A stretch of DNA of 64,000 bases from a bacterium (lineage in GTDB: Bacteria > Bacillota > Clostridia > Christensenellales > Aristaeellaceae). The notes under the pieces were generated by a model. The model made no database searches and was not told the origin of the DNA. It worked only from the letters and a program-made list of their open reading frames with translations. Shown piece by piece: positions 37,573-47,433 of the stretch. Both the position numbers and the translations under genes were made by a program. Every line of letters starts with the position of its first letter. Positions within the stretch are counted from its first letter, which is position 1. The DNA is taken from assembly GCA_029009515.1 (NCBI GenBank), contig JAQXJZ010000001.1:32122-96121 (forward strand), given 5' to 3'.

Positions 37573-38187
37573 TTAAAAAATTCGGTACAACGAAACCACT
37601 TTACCAAGGATAGTCAGATCCGGAACAATAATGGGTTCCATTGTGGGGTTCTCCGGCTGAAGACGGAAGCAGCCATTTTCTTTATAATAACGCTTGCAGG
37701 TTGCTTCATCCTCAATCATTGCAATCACAATATCACCGTTATAAGCGGTGTTTTGCTTGCGAACAACCACATAATCGCCATCCAGAATACCAGCATTGAT
37801 CATGCTTTCGCCGGTAACGGAAAGAATATAGTGCTCACCGCTGCCAAGCATGCTCTGAGGCAGAGAAATGTAATCTTCAATGTTCTCAGTAGCAAGAATA
37901 GGCATACCGGCAGTAACGCGACCAACAACGGGTACAGTCACCATATCGGTGCGATAAGCCTGATGATCCGCAGGCACCGAAATGGCGCGCGGCTTCATGG
38001 AATCGCGGTAAAGAAGGCCTTTCTTTTCCAAACGGATCAGATGCCCATGAACGGTTGATGTGCTTTTGAGGCCAATGGCTTCACAAATCTCACGAACAGA
38101 TGGGGGATAGCCCTTCTGCAAAGTCGCTTTTTCGATGTAAGCAAGGATTTTGGCTTGCGTATCACCGCGTGCGTTGCTCATCACCAA
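37573..38187 (-). CDS. lexA: SOS transcriptional repressor LexA
   Basis: [45 protein letters not shown] cleavage site, [20 protein letters not shown]. Confidence 0.96.
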   Translation of the reverse strand: MVMSNARGDTQAKILAYIEKATLQKGYPPSVREICEAIGLKSTSTVHGHLIRLEKKGLLYRDSMKPRAISVPADHQAYRTDMVTVPVVGRVTAGMPILATENIEDYISLPQSMLGSGEHYILSVTGESMINAGILDGDYVVVRKQNTAYNGDIVIAMIEDEATCKRYYKENGCFRLQPENPTMEPIIVPDLTILGKVVSLYRIF

Positions 38188-38250
38188 TCCCTCCTTACGT
38201 CATTTCTGGTAACAGAATAACACATTGCAGACGTTTTTTCAAGGATTTGG

Positions 38251-38264
38251 CGAACAAATGTTTC
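38251..38264. promoter_or_regulatory. Candidate LexA box CGAACAAATGTTTC
   Basis: One mismatch to Gram-positive consensus CGAACRNRYGTTYG, upstream of lexA; flanking IR GAACAAA-N8-TTTGTTC (38252-38273). Confidence 0.6.
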
Positions 38265-38271
38265 TGTTTGT

Positions 38272-39378
38272 TCAAACATCATCTTCAGAAGATGCGTTGA
38301 AGGAAGGCAAATGAACATTTTCAGCAGCTTGCCTGCGTCGTTCTTCGCTCATGGCTGCGTAGTGCTTTCGGGTCGTGTTTACATTCGCGTGACCCAGTGC
38401 GTCTGCAACCAGATAGATGTCTTCCGTTTCATGATAAAGACGCGTGGCATAAGTGCTGCGAAGCTTGTGTGGACTCATACGCTTTTTGAGCGGAACAGCC
38501 ACAGAACAGTACTTTTTCACCATCAACTGCACTGCTCGCTGGGAAATACGGCGCCTCTGGAGAGAAAGGAAGAAAGCATTTTCATCTTCTTTAACCGCTG
38601 CTTTGATTGTTTTGCGATCTTCAAGATATGCCTTCAACGCATCCGTAACTTCAGGCGGATAATACAGGATTACCTGGTTGCCCCCTTTGCGCGTAACGAG
38701 CACGGCGTGATTATCAAAATCAAGGTCTGTCATATCGATTCCAACACATTCGCTCACACGGATGCCTGTACCAAGAAACAGCATCAGAATGGCATAATCA
38801 CGCTTTCGAGTATGTTGATGAAACTGCTGCTGTTTTTCAGTCAGTTTGCCACCATCTTCCGCAACCGAAAGAAGACGTTCCACTTCAGGACCGGCAAGAT
38901 GAAGAATGGGTTTTTCATGCAGTTTGGGAAGTGAAACCAATGCTGCAATGTTGCCGCCAATTCGTTCGGCTTTGAAGAGATAGTCAAAGAAAGAACGCAG
39001 CGATGACAGCTTGCGCATCACTCCGCATTCATGATTCCGAAGAACTTTCTGCTGTTCAACCGTTTCGCCGATTTCTTCATCTTTATAGTACAAAGTGAGG
39101 TAATCAGAATAGGCATGAAGGTGCTTGGCCGTGAAATAGGCCAGATCCTGATCCGTCCAATTCTGAGGCGATTTTTCAGCGAAATACGCAATCTCCTTCG
39201 TTGCAAACGTGCAAAACGTCTGTAAATCGATCGTGTAGGCCATGCGAGTGAGGACACTGGTGGTCATGGCGATACTGTTGATGAAATCAGAACACGCTGC
39301 AGGAAGCGTACGCAGCATGTTGCGGATTTTTTCGGTGCGAACCGCATTAAGATGTTCCTGGTAGGATTGATTGGCCAA
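38272..39378 (-). CDS. Tyrosine recombinase / XerC-like integrase
   Basis: GTGIRVSECVGIDMTDL, TRKGGN, SPHKLRSTYATRLY, LGHANVNTTRKHY. Confidence 0.93.
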   Translation of the reverse strand: MANQSYQEHLNAVRTEKIRNMLRTLPAACSDFINSIAMTTSVLTRMAYTIDLQTFCTFATKEIAYFAEKSPQNWTDQDLAYFTAKHLHAYSDYLTLYYKDEEIGETVEQQKVLRNHECGVMRKLSSLRSFFDYLFKAERIGGNIAALVSLPKLHEKPILHLAGPEVERLLSVAEDGGKLTEKQQQFHQHTRKRDYAILMLFLGTGIRVSECVGIDMTDLDFDNHAVLVTRKGGNQVILYYPPEVTDALKAYLEDRKTIKAAVKEDENAFFLSLQRRRISQRAVQLMVKKYCSVAVPLKKRMSPHKLRSTYATRLYHETEDIYLVADALGHANVNTTRKHYAAMSEERRRQAAENVHLPSFNASSEDDV

Positions 39379-39426
39379 AATTCAAACCCTCCGTAGTAAA
39401 TGATCAAAAAACCTCATTTCTCCACT

Positions 39427-39462
39427 CAACTATTCGTAAAAGTGTTCTTTAGCGAATAGTTG
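39427..39462. repeat. Perfect 10 bp inverted repeat CAACTATTCG-N16-CGAATAGTTG
   Basis: Arms 39427-39436 and 39453-39462, upstream of the recombinase gene. Confidence 0.9.
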
Positions 39463-39533
39463 CAGATTTATCTTATAACATTCCCCTCCAGATGTCAAGC
39501 TCTTTCTTTTTCATAACAAAGACCCCAAAAAGA

Positions 39534-39571
39534 AAACCTGCACGAAACGTGGTTTCCTTTCGTGCAGGTTT
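39534..39571 (-). terminator. rnhA terminator, stem AAACCTGCACGAAA/TTTCGTGCAGGTTT
   Basis: 14 bp perfect stem followed on minus strand by TCTTTTT. Confidence 0.9.
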
Positions 39572-39576
39572 CCCTT

Positions 39577-40104
39577 TTACTTTTGAGGCGTTTGAACAGA
39601 TTGTGGAATCGGATTGCTCTCCTCTTCCTTTTCCCCATTCATACGTCGGTAGTCTTTGATAGCCGAGGTTGCCAGTTCATCACATCGATTGTTCCAGGGA
39701 TTATCAGCATGCCCCTTCACCTTGTAAAAACGAATATCGTGCTTTTTGATTTTGATAATCTGAAGCAGCAGCTTCCAAAGATCGCTGTTCTCTACCGGCT
39801 GCTTCTTGCTGTTCATCCACCCATTACGCTGCCAGTTGTCAATCCAATGATCATTAAAGGCGTTGACCGTGTATGCCGAATCGGAATACACTTCTACAAT
39901 GCATGGCTCCTTCAAAGCGCCAAGTCCGCTGATCACAGCAAAGATTTCCATACGGTTATTGGTTGTGTTAGGCATATGGCCAGACATTTCTTTGGTCTTG
40001 CCATTGAAATTCAGGATACATCCCCAACCACCGGGACCAGGATTGCCAGAGCAGGCGCCGTCTGTATACAATTGTACCGTTTTCTTCGGTTTGATTTCGC
40101 TCAT
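39577..40104 (-). CDS. rnhA: Ribonuclease HI
   Basis: LYTDGACSGNPGPGGWG, NNRMEIFAVISGL, VYSDSAYTVNAF, KVKGHADNPWNNRCDELA. Confidence 0.96.
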   Translation of the reverse strand: MSEIKPKKTVQLYTDGACSGNPGPGGWGCILNFNGKTKEMSGHMPNTTNNRMEIFAVISGLGALKEPCIVEVYSDSAYTVNAFNDHWIDNWQRNGWMNSKKQPVENSDLWKLLLQIIKIKKHDIRFYKVKGHADNPWNNRCDELATSAIKDYRRMNGEKEEESNPIPQSVQTPQK

Positions 40105-40928
40105 GCCTTCGGACTCCTGTTCTGCGCTTCCGTCATCTGACGGTTCTTATCAGCGCAAGCAACCATCGCCTTGATCACAGCTGCGCGCATGCCGCCTTCC
40201 TCCAACGCCTGTACCGCTTCGATGGTCGTACCGCCGGGAGAACAAACCTGATCCTTCAACACCGCAGGATGCAGATGTGTATCAAGAACCATCTTGGCCG
40301 ATCCCATCACAGCCTGGGCAGCTGCTTCAATCGCCATCTGCCTGGGCATGCCAAGCTTGACGGCTGCATCCGCCATAGCATCAATGAACATAAAGACGTA
40401 GGCAGGGCTGCTGCCGCTGACTGCGATCACCGCATCAATCAATCGTTCAGGAACGATCTGCACAACACCCAGCGTAGCAAACAGCCGCTGCGCCCAGACA
40501 AAGGATTCTGCATCCAGCGAGGTCTCCTCACACAGCGCAGACAATCCCGCTCCAACCAGAGCAGGCGTATTAGGCATCACGCGCAGGAGCTGAATGCCTT
40601 CGCAGCCGCTCAATACATTCTTCAGCATTTCAACGGACCAGCCCGCAGCAATAGAAATCACTTTTTTGTTTTTAAGCACCGGAGCAATTTCCTTCAGTAC
40701 GCCTTCCAGAAAAACGGGTTTAACAGCCAGCACCACCCACTCGCAGGCTTGAGCAAGTTCAGCATTGCACTGAGCAACGTGAACGCCGTATTGACGTACC
40801 CATACTTCCGTAAGCGACTGATTGAGATCATAGATCATCACTTCGTCAGCAGAAAGATAACCGCTTTTCAAAGCACCTTTCAGAATGGCACCACCCATGT
40901 TGCCGGCACCGATAAATCCAATTTTCAT
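40101..40928 (-). CDS. proC: Pyrroline-5-carboxylate reductase
   Basis: IGFIGAGNMGGAILKG, VLAVKPVFLEGVL, RVMPNTPALVGAG, AVSGSSPAYVFMFIDAMADA, SPGGTTIEAVQALEEGG. Confidence 0.96.
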   Translation of the reverse strand: MKIGFIGAGNMGGAILKGALKSGYLSADEVMIYDLNQSLTEVWVRQYGVHVAQCNAELAQACEWVVLAVKPVFLEGVLKEIAPVLKNKKVISIAAGWSVEMLKNVLSGCEGIQLLRVMPNTPALVGAGLSALCEETSLDAESFVWAQRLFATLGVVQIVPERLIDAVIAVSGSSPAYVFMFIDAMADAAVKLGMPRQMAIEAAAQAVMGSAKMVLDTHLHPAVLKDQVCSPGGTTIEAVQALEEGGMRAAVIKAMVACADKNRQMTEAQNRSPKA

Positions 40929-41001
40929 GCAGTCTTCCCCCATTCTGATTGGAAAATGCGGCGGAAATGTATCCGCCGCATCAATGGGATTCCCCTATTT
41001 T

Positions 41002-42033
41002 TTACGCTTCCTGCGTACCAACCTTGGCGTTAGCATCGCGGGCATGATCACGCACACGCATGGTGATGGCCTTCTTGGGGCACTTCAGCGCACACTGACC
41101 GCAGCCGGTGCAGGCTTCGTTCACTTCGTGAACCTGCTTAAGCACGCCAGAAATGGCGTCAAACTTACAATTGCGCTTACAGATCGTGCAGCCGATGCAC
41201 AGATCGCGATCAATTTCAGCAATCAGACGGTTGTCAAAGTCACCCCACAGAGAACCATTGGGGCAGGTTTCGGCACACATCATGCAGCCAACACACTTTT
41301 CGTGGTCGATCACAGGCAGATTGTTCACCATGGTGATAGCGCCAAACTTGCAGGCATCCATACACTTGGCACAGCCAACGCAACCGATCTTGCAGTTATC
41401 GCTGACGACTTTGCCTTCTTCGGCTGCACGGCACAGCAGACGAACAGGAACGGTCACGGGCTGAAGGCTCAGCACTTTCTTGGGGCAAGCACGCACGCAA
41501 GCGCCGCAGCTGGTGCACTTTTCAGGATCAACCTTGGCAATACCGGTCGCTTCATCGATATGAATAGCATCGAACTTACAGGCACGTACACAGGTACCCA
41601 AACCGAGGCATGCATACTTGCAGGAACGATTGCCGTTGTTAATGGTAGCAGCGGCTACGCAGTCCTGAATGCCATGGTACTCAAACTTATCGCGGCAGCG
41701 ATCCTTGGAACCCTGACACACAACGGTCGCCACATTGCGAACCTGATCAGGCATGTCTTCCAAACCGAGGATCTCAGCAATAGCGTTGGCACAGGCAGCA
41801 CCGCCAACTGGGCAAGCGCTGATGGGCGCAGTGCCGGCAGCAATAGCATCGGCCAGAGCATCGCAGCCAGCAAAACCGCAGCCGCCACAGTTGGCGCCGG
41901 GCAGAGCAGCACGCACAGCATCACGCTTGGGATCAGAAGGCATTTCAAAAACCTTGTTGGCCAACATCAGCAGAACGCCGAAAACAAGGCCCAGAGCGCC
42001 AAGCACCAGAACGCTAATCAGAATAGCAGTCAT
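41002..42033 (-). CDS. rnfB: Rnf complex subunit RnfB (polyferredoxin)
   Basis: CGGCGFAGCDALADAIAAG + six further [4Fe-4S]-type Cys motifs; N-terminal TM. Confidence 0.94.
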   Translation of the reverse strand: MTAILISVLVLGALGLVFGVLLMLANKVFEMPSDPKRDAVRAALPGANCGGCGFAGCDALADAIAAGTAPISACPVGGAACANAIAEILGLEDMPDQVRNVATVVCQGSKDRCRDKFEYHGIQDCVAAATINNGNRSCKYACLGLGTCVRACKFDAIHIDEATGIAKVDPEKCTSCGACVRACPKKVLSLQPVTVPVRLLCRAAEEGKVVSDNCKIGCVGCAKCMDACKFGAITMVNNLPVIDHEKCVGCMMCAETCPNGSLWGDFDNRLIAEIDRDLCIGCTICKRNCKFDAISGVLKQVHEVNEACTGCGQCALKCPKKAITMRVRDHARDANAKVGTQEA

Positions 42034-42051
42034 TTGACAGGCACTCCTTTC

Positions 42052-42627
42052 TTAAATCAGGCCAGAGAAGCCCTGGAAGGCCAGAGACATCAGACCGGCA
42101 GTAATCAGCGCGCCAGGGAAACCATCCATCCACTTGGGCATGTTGCTGGTGGACAGACGTTCGCGGATGCTGGCAAACAGCACGATAGCCAGCATGAAGC
42201 CAAGAGCAGCGCCGACGCCGTTGACCACGGACTCGATCAGGTTGTAGCCCTCACGGGTGTTCAGCAGCGCAACGCCCAGCACGGCGCAGTTGGTGGTGAT
42301 CAGAGGCAGGTAAACACCCAGCGCCTGATACAGGCTGCGGCTGATCTTCTTGAGTGCGATTTCAACAATCTGAACCAGCACCGCAATCACAAGAATAAAC
42401 GCAATGGTCTGCATGTATTCCAGATCAAGCGGCACAAGCAGGTAGCTCTGGATGAAGTAGGTAATCAGAGAGGCCAGCGCCATAACAAAGGTTACGGCCA
42501 TGCCCATACCCATAGCAGTTTCCACCTTCTTGGAAACGCCCAGGAAAGGACAGATGCCCAGGAACTGGGACATAACGAAGTTGTTGACCAAAACGCTGCC
42601 AACGATGATCAAGAGAATTTCACTCAT
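42052..42627 (-). CDS. rnfA: Rnf complex subunit RnfA
   Basis: [29 protein letters not shown]..., [17 protein letters not shown] overlap with rnfE. Confidence 0.95.
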   Translation of the reverse strand: MSEILLIIVGSVLVNNFVMSQFLGICPFLGVSKKVETAMGMGMAVTFVMALASLITYFIQSYLLVPLDLEYMQTIAFILVIAVLVQIVEIALKKISRSLYQALGVYLPLITTNCAVLGVALLNTREGYNLIESVVNGVGAALGFMLAIVLFASIRERLSTSNMPKWMDGFPGALITAGLMSLAFQGFSGLI

Positions 42628-43262
42628 GCGATTCCCTCCTTCGCTTTCGCGCTCTTATGTTTGGCAACACTCTTAACAACGGCGTTGACGATCAGGATCA
42701 TAATACCCAGAACGATGAAGCCGCCAGCAGGAGAAACGACGATTGCCATGGGCTTGTAAGCGGCGGGCATCACCTGAACGCCGAACAGCTTGCCGCTGCC
42801 GATGATCTCACGCACAGCGGAAAGGAGCGTCAGAGAAGCGGTGAAACCCAAGCCCATGCCCAGTCCGTCAACGATGGAAGGCAGAACATCATTCTTGGAC
42901 GCGAAGGATTCTGCACGAGCAAAGATGATGCAGTTGACAACGATCAGCGGGATGTAGATGCCCAGAGAACTGGACAGCGCCGGCAGGAACGCCTTGATGA
43001 CCAGATCGATGATGGTAACGAACGTTGCAATAACCACGATGTAGCTGGGAATGCGTACACGATCGGGAATAATCTTGCGAAGAGCAGAGATGACCAGATT
43101 GGCAAAAACCAGCACAAACGTCGTGGACAGACCCATGCCCAGGCCCTGAGAAGCAGCCGTGGAAACAGCCAGCGTCGGGCACATGCCCAGCAGCAGGCGG
43201 AAGGTCGGGTTTTCATTCAGGATACCATTCATGAAAACCGAGAGGAGAGACTTCTTTTTCAT
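42624..43262 (-). CDS. rnfE: Rnf complex subunit RnfE
   Basis: [41 protein letters not shown]. Confidence 0.95.
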   Translation of the reverse strand: MKKKSLLSVFMNGILNENPTFRLLLGMCPTLAVSTAASQGLGMGLSTTFVLVFANLVISALRKIIPDRVRIPSYIVVIATFVTIIDLVIKAFLPALSSSLGIYIPLIVVNCIIFARAESFASKNDVLPSIVDGLGMGLGFTASLTLLSAVREIIGSGKLFGVQVMPAAYKPMAIVVSPAGGFIVLGIMILIVNAVVKSVAKHKSAKAKEGIA

Positions 43263-44236
43263 GCTTTAGCGCCTCCCTTGATTTTCTCCGTACCGAAGCT
43301 CTTCGGCATGGTCCACTTATCGATGAAGGGGGTGAGAACATTCATGAACAGGATGGCGAAGGAGCAGCCTTCGGGATAGCTGCCATAGGTGCGGATGACA
43401 AACAGCAGCACGGCACAGCCAATGCCCATGATGGCGCGGCCCGTCTTGGTATAGGGGCAGGTCACATAGTCGGTAGCCATGAAGAAGGCGCCCAGCATCA
43501 GGCCGCCGCTCAGAATGTGGAACAGAGCGGTTTCAGCGCTGCCGGTGGAGATCAGGAACAGAACGAAAGCCGTGCCGATGAAGAAGGCAGGCACGCGCCA
43601 GTCGATCACGCGGCGAACAATCAGGTAGATGCCGCCAAGGATCAGGGTCAGCTTGCAGGTTTCACCCAGCATGCCGGGCACGTCGCCGATGAACAGCTGC
43701 CACAGGGTGTAGCTGCCATTGGCCAGAGGAGTGGCAGAAGCGATAGCGTCCGCTTCAACCTTGGCCAGGCCAAACAGCTGGCCGCCAGCGGGAACAGCAG
43801 TAGCAGCCATCAGAGCGGTCCAGGAGAGCATCAGAATGGTGCGGGCAGCCAGAGCGGGGTTCATGAAGTTCTGGCCAAGACCGCCGAACATCTGCTTGAC
43901 AAGGATGATGGCGATGGCGGAGCCGATCGCAGCCATCCACCAGGGAGCGTTGGCAGGAATGTTGAAGGCCAGCAGCATGCCGGTCACAACAGCGCTCAGG
44001 TCGCCAATGGTCACCTTCTGGTGAGTCAGGCGCTGGTAAACAGCCTCAGACAGCACGGCAGAAACAACAGCAACCAGAATCAGACCCAGCGCAGGAGCGC
44101 CAAAGAACCACACGGCAGCCAGCGCGGTGGGCAGCATGGCAATCACTACATCGCCCATCAGACGGCGCGTGGACACAGAAGTGTCACGAATCAGGGGCGA
44201 AGAAGCAACAACGAGCTTTTTCTGCATATTGATCAC
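43259..44236 (-). CDS. rnfD: Rnf complex subunit RnfD
   Basis: KQMFGGLGQNFMNPALAARTIL, SATPLA (FMN-Thr region), FFMATDYVTCPYTKTGRAIMGIGCAVL. Confidence 0.95.
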   Translation of the reverse strand: MINMQKKLVVASSPLIRDTSVSTRRLMGDVVIAMLPTALAAVWFFGAPALGLILVAVVSAVLSEAVYQRLTHQKVTIGDLSAVVTGMLLAFNIPANAPWWMAAIGSAIAIILVKQMFGGLGQNFMNPALAARTILMLSWTALMAATAVPAGGQLFGLAKVEADAIASATPLANGSYTLWQLFIGDVPGMLGETCKLTLILGGIYLIVRRVIDWRVPAFFIGTAFVLFLISTGSAETALFHILSGGLMLGAFFMATDYVTCPYTKTGRAIMGIGCAVLLFVIRTYGSYPEGCSFAILFMNVLTPFIDKWTMPKSFGTEKIKGGAKA

Positions 44237-45585
44237 TTATCCCCTTTCTTAGCGGCAGCTTCCTTGCGGCGCTGCGTAATGATGCGCTTGGCAACGCGGC
44301 AGCTCTGGGTGAGGTTGCGGCGGGACGGGCACGCCCATGCGCAGGAACCGCACTCCATGCAGTTCATGGCGTTAAGCTTTTCAGCCTCTTCGAACAGATC
44401 CTTGCGGACATTGCGGTCGATGGCAGCAGGCACCAACTTCATCGGGCAAGCCTGGATGCAGCGGCCGCAGCGGATGCAAGCCTGTTCTTCATCGATGGCA
44501 GCAATCTGATCCATGGCCAGAATGCCGGAGCAGCCCTTGGTGACAGGAATGTCTTCGCGGCTGATGGCCATGCCCATCATGGGGCCGCCATAAATCAGCA
44601 TCTTCACATTGGCCTCAAAACCATCGGAGGTATCCACCAGCCACTCTACAGGAGTGCCGATGCGAACCAGATAGTTGGCAGGCTTGTTGAACAGTCCGCC
44701 CAGAGTGACCACGCGCTCAACCAGCGGACGGCCTTCGTAAGCGGCACGGTGCAGAGCATAGCAGGTGCCCACGTTGCACACGATGACGCCCTGATCCAGC
44801 GGCAGACCACCCATACGAACCTTGCGGCCAGTCAGCGCATACACAAGCTGCTTTTCGCCGCCCTGCGGGTACTTGGTCTTGAGAGCCTGAACGCGGAAGC
44901 CTTCAAAGCTGCTGCAGGCCTTGGCCATCACAGCAATTGCGTCCTGCTTGTTGTCTTCAATGCCGATCATCACATTGGTGATTCCCAGCACCTTCTGAAT
45001 GAGACGAGCGCCGGAAACAATCTGCTCGGCATGCTCGATCATCAGTCGATGGTCAGCAGACAGATAGGGTTCGCACTCGGCGCCGTTGAGCACCAGCGTG
45101 TCAACCTTCTTGCCAGCGGGCACATTCAGCTTGACGGCCGTGGGGAAAGTAGCTCCGCCAAGACCCACAACGCCCTTTTCCCTGGCCAGTTCAGACAGCT
45201 GCTGAACAGACATGGCTTCGGGATTGGCAACAGGAGTCAGCGCAACCCACTCATCCTTAAAATCGTTATCGATGATCACGCTGAGCTGCTCCATGCCATT
45301 GGCAAGAATGCAGGGCACAACATCAACAACCGTGCCAGACACAGATGAATGCACCGCCGCGCTCATCGCGCCAACAGGCTCGCCAATCATCTGGCCGACT
45401 TTCACATAGTCCCCTTTGGCAACAAGCGCCTTGCAGGGGGCTCCAATATGCTGCTGAAGCGGAATGACCACGCGAGAGGGCTGCGGAGCAGTCGTGATCG
45501 GCATACCTGCCGTGATAACCTTGCCACCCTTTCCCTCATGCGGATGGATGCCGCCGGGAAAACTGTGTACGGTACTCATGCACAT
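44233..45585 (-). CDS. rnfC: Rnf complex subunit RnfC
   Basis: FPGGIHPHEGKG, GLGGATFPTAVKLN, LNGAECEPYLSADHRLM, CIRCGRCIQACP, CMECGSCAWACP. Confidence 0.95.
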   Translation of the reverse strand: MCMSTVHSFPGGIHPHEGKGGKVITAGMPITTAPQPSRVVIPLQQHIGAPCKALVAKGDYVKVGQMIGEPVGAMSAAVHSSVSGTVVDVVPCILANGMEQLSVIIDNDFKDEWVALTPVANPEAMSVQQLSELAREKGVVGLGGATFPTAVKLNVPAGKKVDTLVLNGAECEPYLSADHRLMIEHAEQIVSGARLIQKVLGITNVMIGIEDNKQDAIAVMAKACSSFEGFRVQALKTKYPQGGEKQLVYALTGRKVRMGGLPLDQGVIVCNVGTCYALHRAAYEGRPLVERVVTLGGLFNKPANYLVRIGTPVEWLVDTSDGFEANVKMLIYGGPMMGMAISREDIPVTKGCSGILAMDQIAAIDEEQACIRCGRCIQACPMKLVPAAIDRNVRKDLFEEAEKLNAMNCMECGSCAWACPSRRNLTQSCRVAKRIITQRRKEAAAKKGDK

Positions 45586-45692
45586 TCGTCCTTCCTGAAC
45601 AATTAGTAGTTAAGCATATATCGCCATTTGTCAGTATACCACAATCACTGCAAAGGTGGAAGTATAGTTTGCTTTTTCACAAAGGCTTTTTT

Positions 45693-47408
45693 TCATTTCA
45701 AAGCATTTTTCCATTCTTTTGCCGACTGCAGGATTGCTTTTGCGTGCGCAAGGCCGCTTTCCTGCTGCTCATCCGTCACGCCGATCAGACGCGCCACCTC
45801 TTTGATGCGTCCTTCCTCATCCAAAGTAACCACACTGGTGCGCGTGCGATCATCTGAAACAGACTTGCGAACCAGATACTGCGTATCCGCCATGGCTGCG
45901 ATTTGAGCAAGATGGGTGACGCACAGAACCTGATGGTATTGCGCAATAGATGCCATCTTCTGCGCAACGACGCCAGCAATGTGACCGCTGATACCCGTAT
46001 CAATTTCGTCAAAAATCATGCACGGAATGCCGTCGTGCGCTGCGCCCGCTGCCTTGAGCGCAAGCATCAGGCGGGAAAGCTCGCCGCCCGAGGCCGTCTT
46101 GTCAAGGGGCTTGAGGGGTTCGCCCGGGTTAGGAGCGATGTAGAAGCACACATGGTCATCGCCAAGCGCCGTAGGCACTTTCTTCTGTCCGGGTTCGGGC
46201 TCTTCAAATACGCATACAAAGCGTGTGGAACCCATGCCCAGATCTCTCAGCTGGCCTTCCATGGTCTTCTCAAACTGTCTTGCGATCTTTTCACGTTCGC
46301 AGGTAAGCTTTGCAGCCTCCGTACGGTAGACCTGAAGTTTCTGTTTATAGTCGGCCTCTGCCCTCTTTAGCCTGTCCTCCATGCTGCCAAGGCGCGACAG
46401 TTCTTCACGCAGTTCCTCGTGATGCGTTACCAGTTCATCAGCGGTCATTCCATATCTGCGTTCCAGTCTGCGAATCAGATCCAGCCGTTCCTGAACTGCC
46501 TCGCTTCTTTCGGGATCGAAGCTCTCCGTCTCGAGCATCTCCCGCAGCTCAATGCCGATTTCTTCCGCCTCATAATAGGCAGAGGAAAGACGATCGGCGA
46601 GGGCTTTGAAGCGAGGATCCAACTCCTCAATAACGCGCATGGCATCCGTTGCACTGCGCAGCTTGGTCACGATGCTCTGCTCCCGTCCGCCGCCCAGTAC
46701 TTCTTCATAACCCGTCCGTACGGCACGGTCGATTTTCTCTGCACCGGCAAACCGTGCTTTTTCGGCGGAAAGTCGCTCTGCTTCCCCCATTTCCAGCTTT
46801 GCTGCATCCAGATCTTTGACCCTGCTTTCAAGATAAACAAGCCGTTCAGCACGCTGAGCATTTTCCTTTCGCAAGGCAGAAAAACGAACGCTGCTTTCAC
46901 GCCAGAAACGGTACGCATTCTCCACTGCATTCAGCTGCGTGTGAAAGCTATCGCCGCCGAAGGAATCCAGAAAGCCCATATGCTGCTTGCTGTCCAGCAG
47001 ACTCTGATGCTCGTGCTGACCGTGAATATCGACCAGATGAGCCGTCACCTTGCGCAAGAAAGCAAGAGGTACAATTACGCCGCACACACGGCAGATGTTG
47101 CGTTCCCCTGTCGAAATCTCACGGTGAACGCTCATCAATCCCCCATCTGCTTCCAGTTCCTGCTCGCGAAGCAGTTCCTGCACTTCCGGAGAATTTGAAA
47201 TATCGATCAGGGCTTCAACAGACGCCTTTTCACACCCGGAACGGATCAAACCGCGGTCAGCACGTTCGCCCAGCACCAGATTGATGCTGTCCACAATGAT
47301 GGATTTACCAGCGCCTGTCTCGCCGCTGAGCACGTGCATGCCTTTATGAAACTGAATTTCCAAATGCTCGATCAGCGCAATATTGCGCACAGTCATTGAT
47401 ACAAGCAT
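45693..47408 (-). CDS. recN: DNA repair protein RecN
   Basis: GETGAGKSIIVDSINLVLGERAD, DIHGQHEHQSLL, ASGGELSRLMLALKA, IFDEIDTGISG. Confidence 0.96.
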   Translation of the reverse strand: MLVSMTVRNIALIEHLEIQFHKGMHVLSGETGAGKSIIVDSINLVLGERADRGLIRSGCEKASVEALIDISNSPEVQELLREQELEADGGLMSVHREISTGERNICRVCGVIVPLAFLRKVTAHLVDIHGQHEHQSLLDSKQHMGFLDSFGGDSFHTQLNAVENAYRFWRESSVRFSALRKENAQRAERLVYLESRVKDLDAAKLEMGEAERLSAEKARFAGAEKIDRAVRTGYEEVLGGGREQSIVTKLRSATDAMRVIEELDPRFKALADRLSSAYYEAEEIGIELREMLETESFDPERSEAVQERLDLIRRLERRYGMTADELVTHHEELREELSRLGSMEDRLKRAEADYKQKLQVYRTEAAKLTCEREKIARQFEKTMEGQLRDLGMGSTRFVCVFEEPEPGQKKVPTALGDDHVCFYIAPNPGEPLKPLDKTASGGELSRLMLALKAAGAAHDGIPCMIFDEIDTGISGHIAGVVAQKMASIAQYHQVLCVTHLAQIAAMADTQYLVRKSVSDDRTRTSVVTLDEEGRIKEVARLIGVTDEQQESGLAHAKAILQSAKEWKNALK

Positions 47409-47433
47409 AAGCCGATGTTTCCTTTCCGTACAC

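Noticed and set aside
40885-42759. 624 aa plus-strand ORF
   Set aside because: Antisense shadow of rnfB/rnfA; no recognisable domain.
43259-43262. rnfG hidden in another frame or strand between rnfD and rnfE
   Set aside because: Genes overlap by 4 nt; no space. Neighbouring alternative ORFs are antisense shadows.
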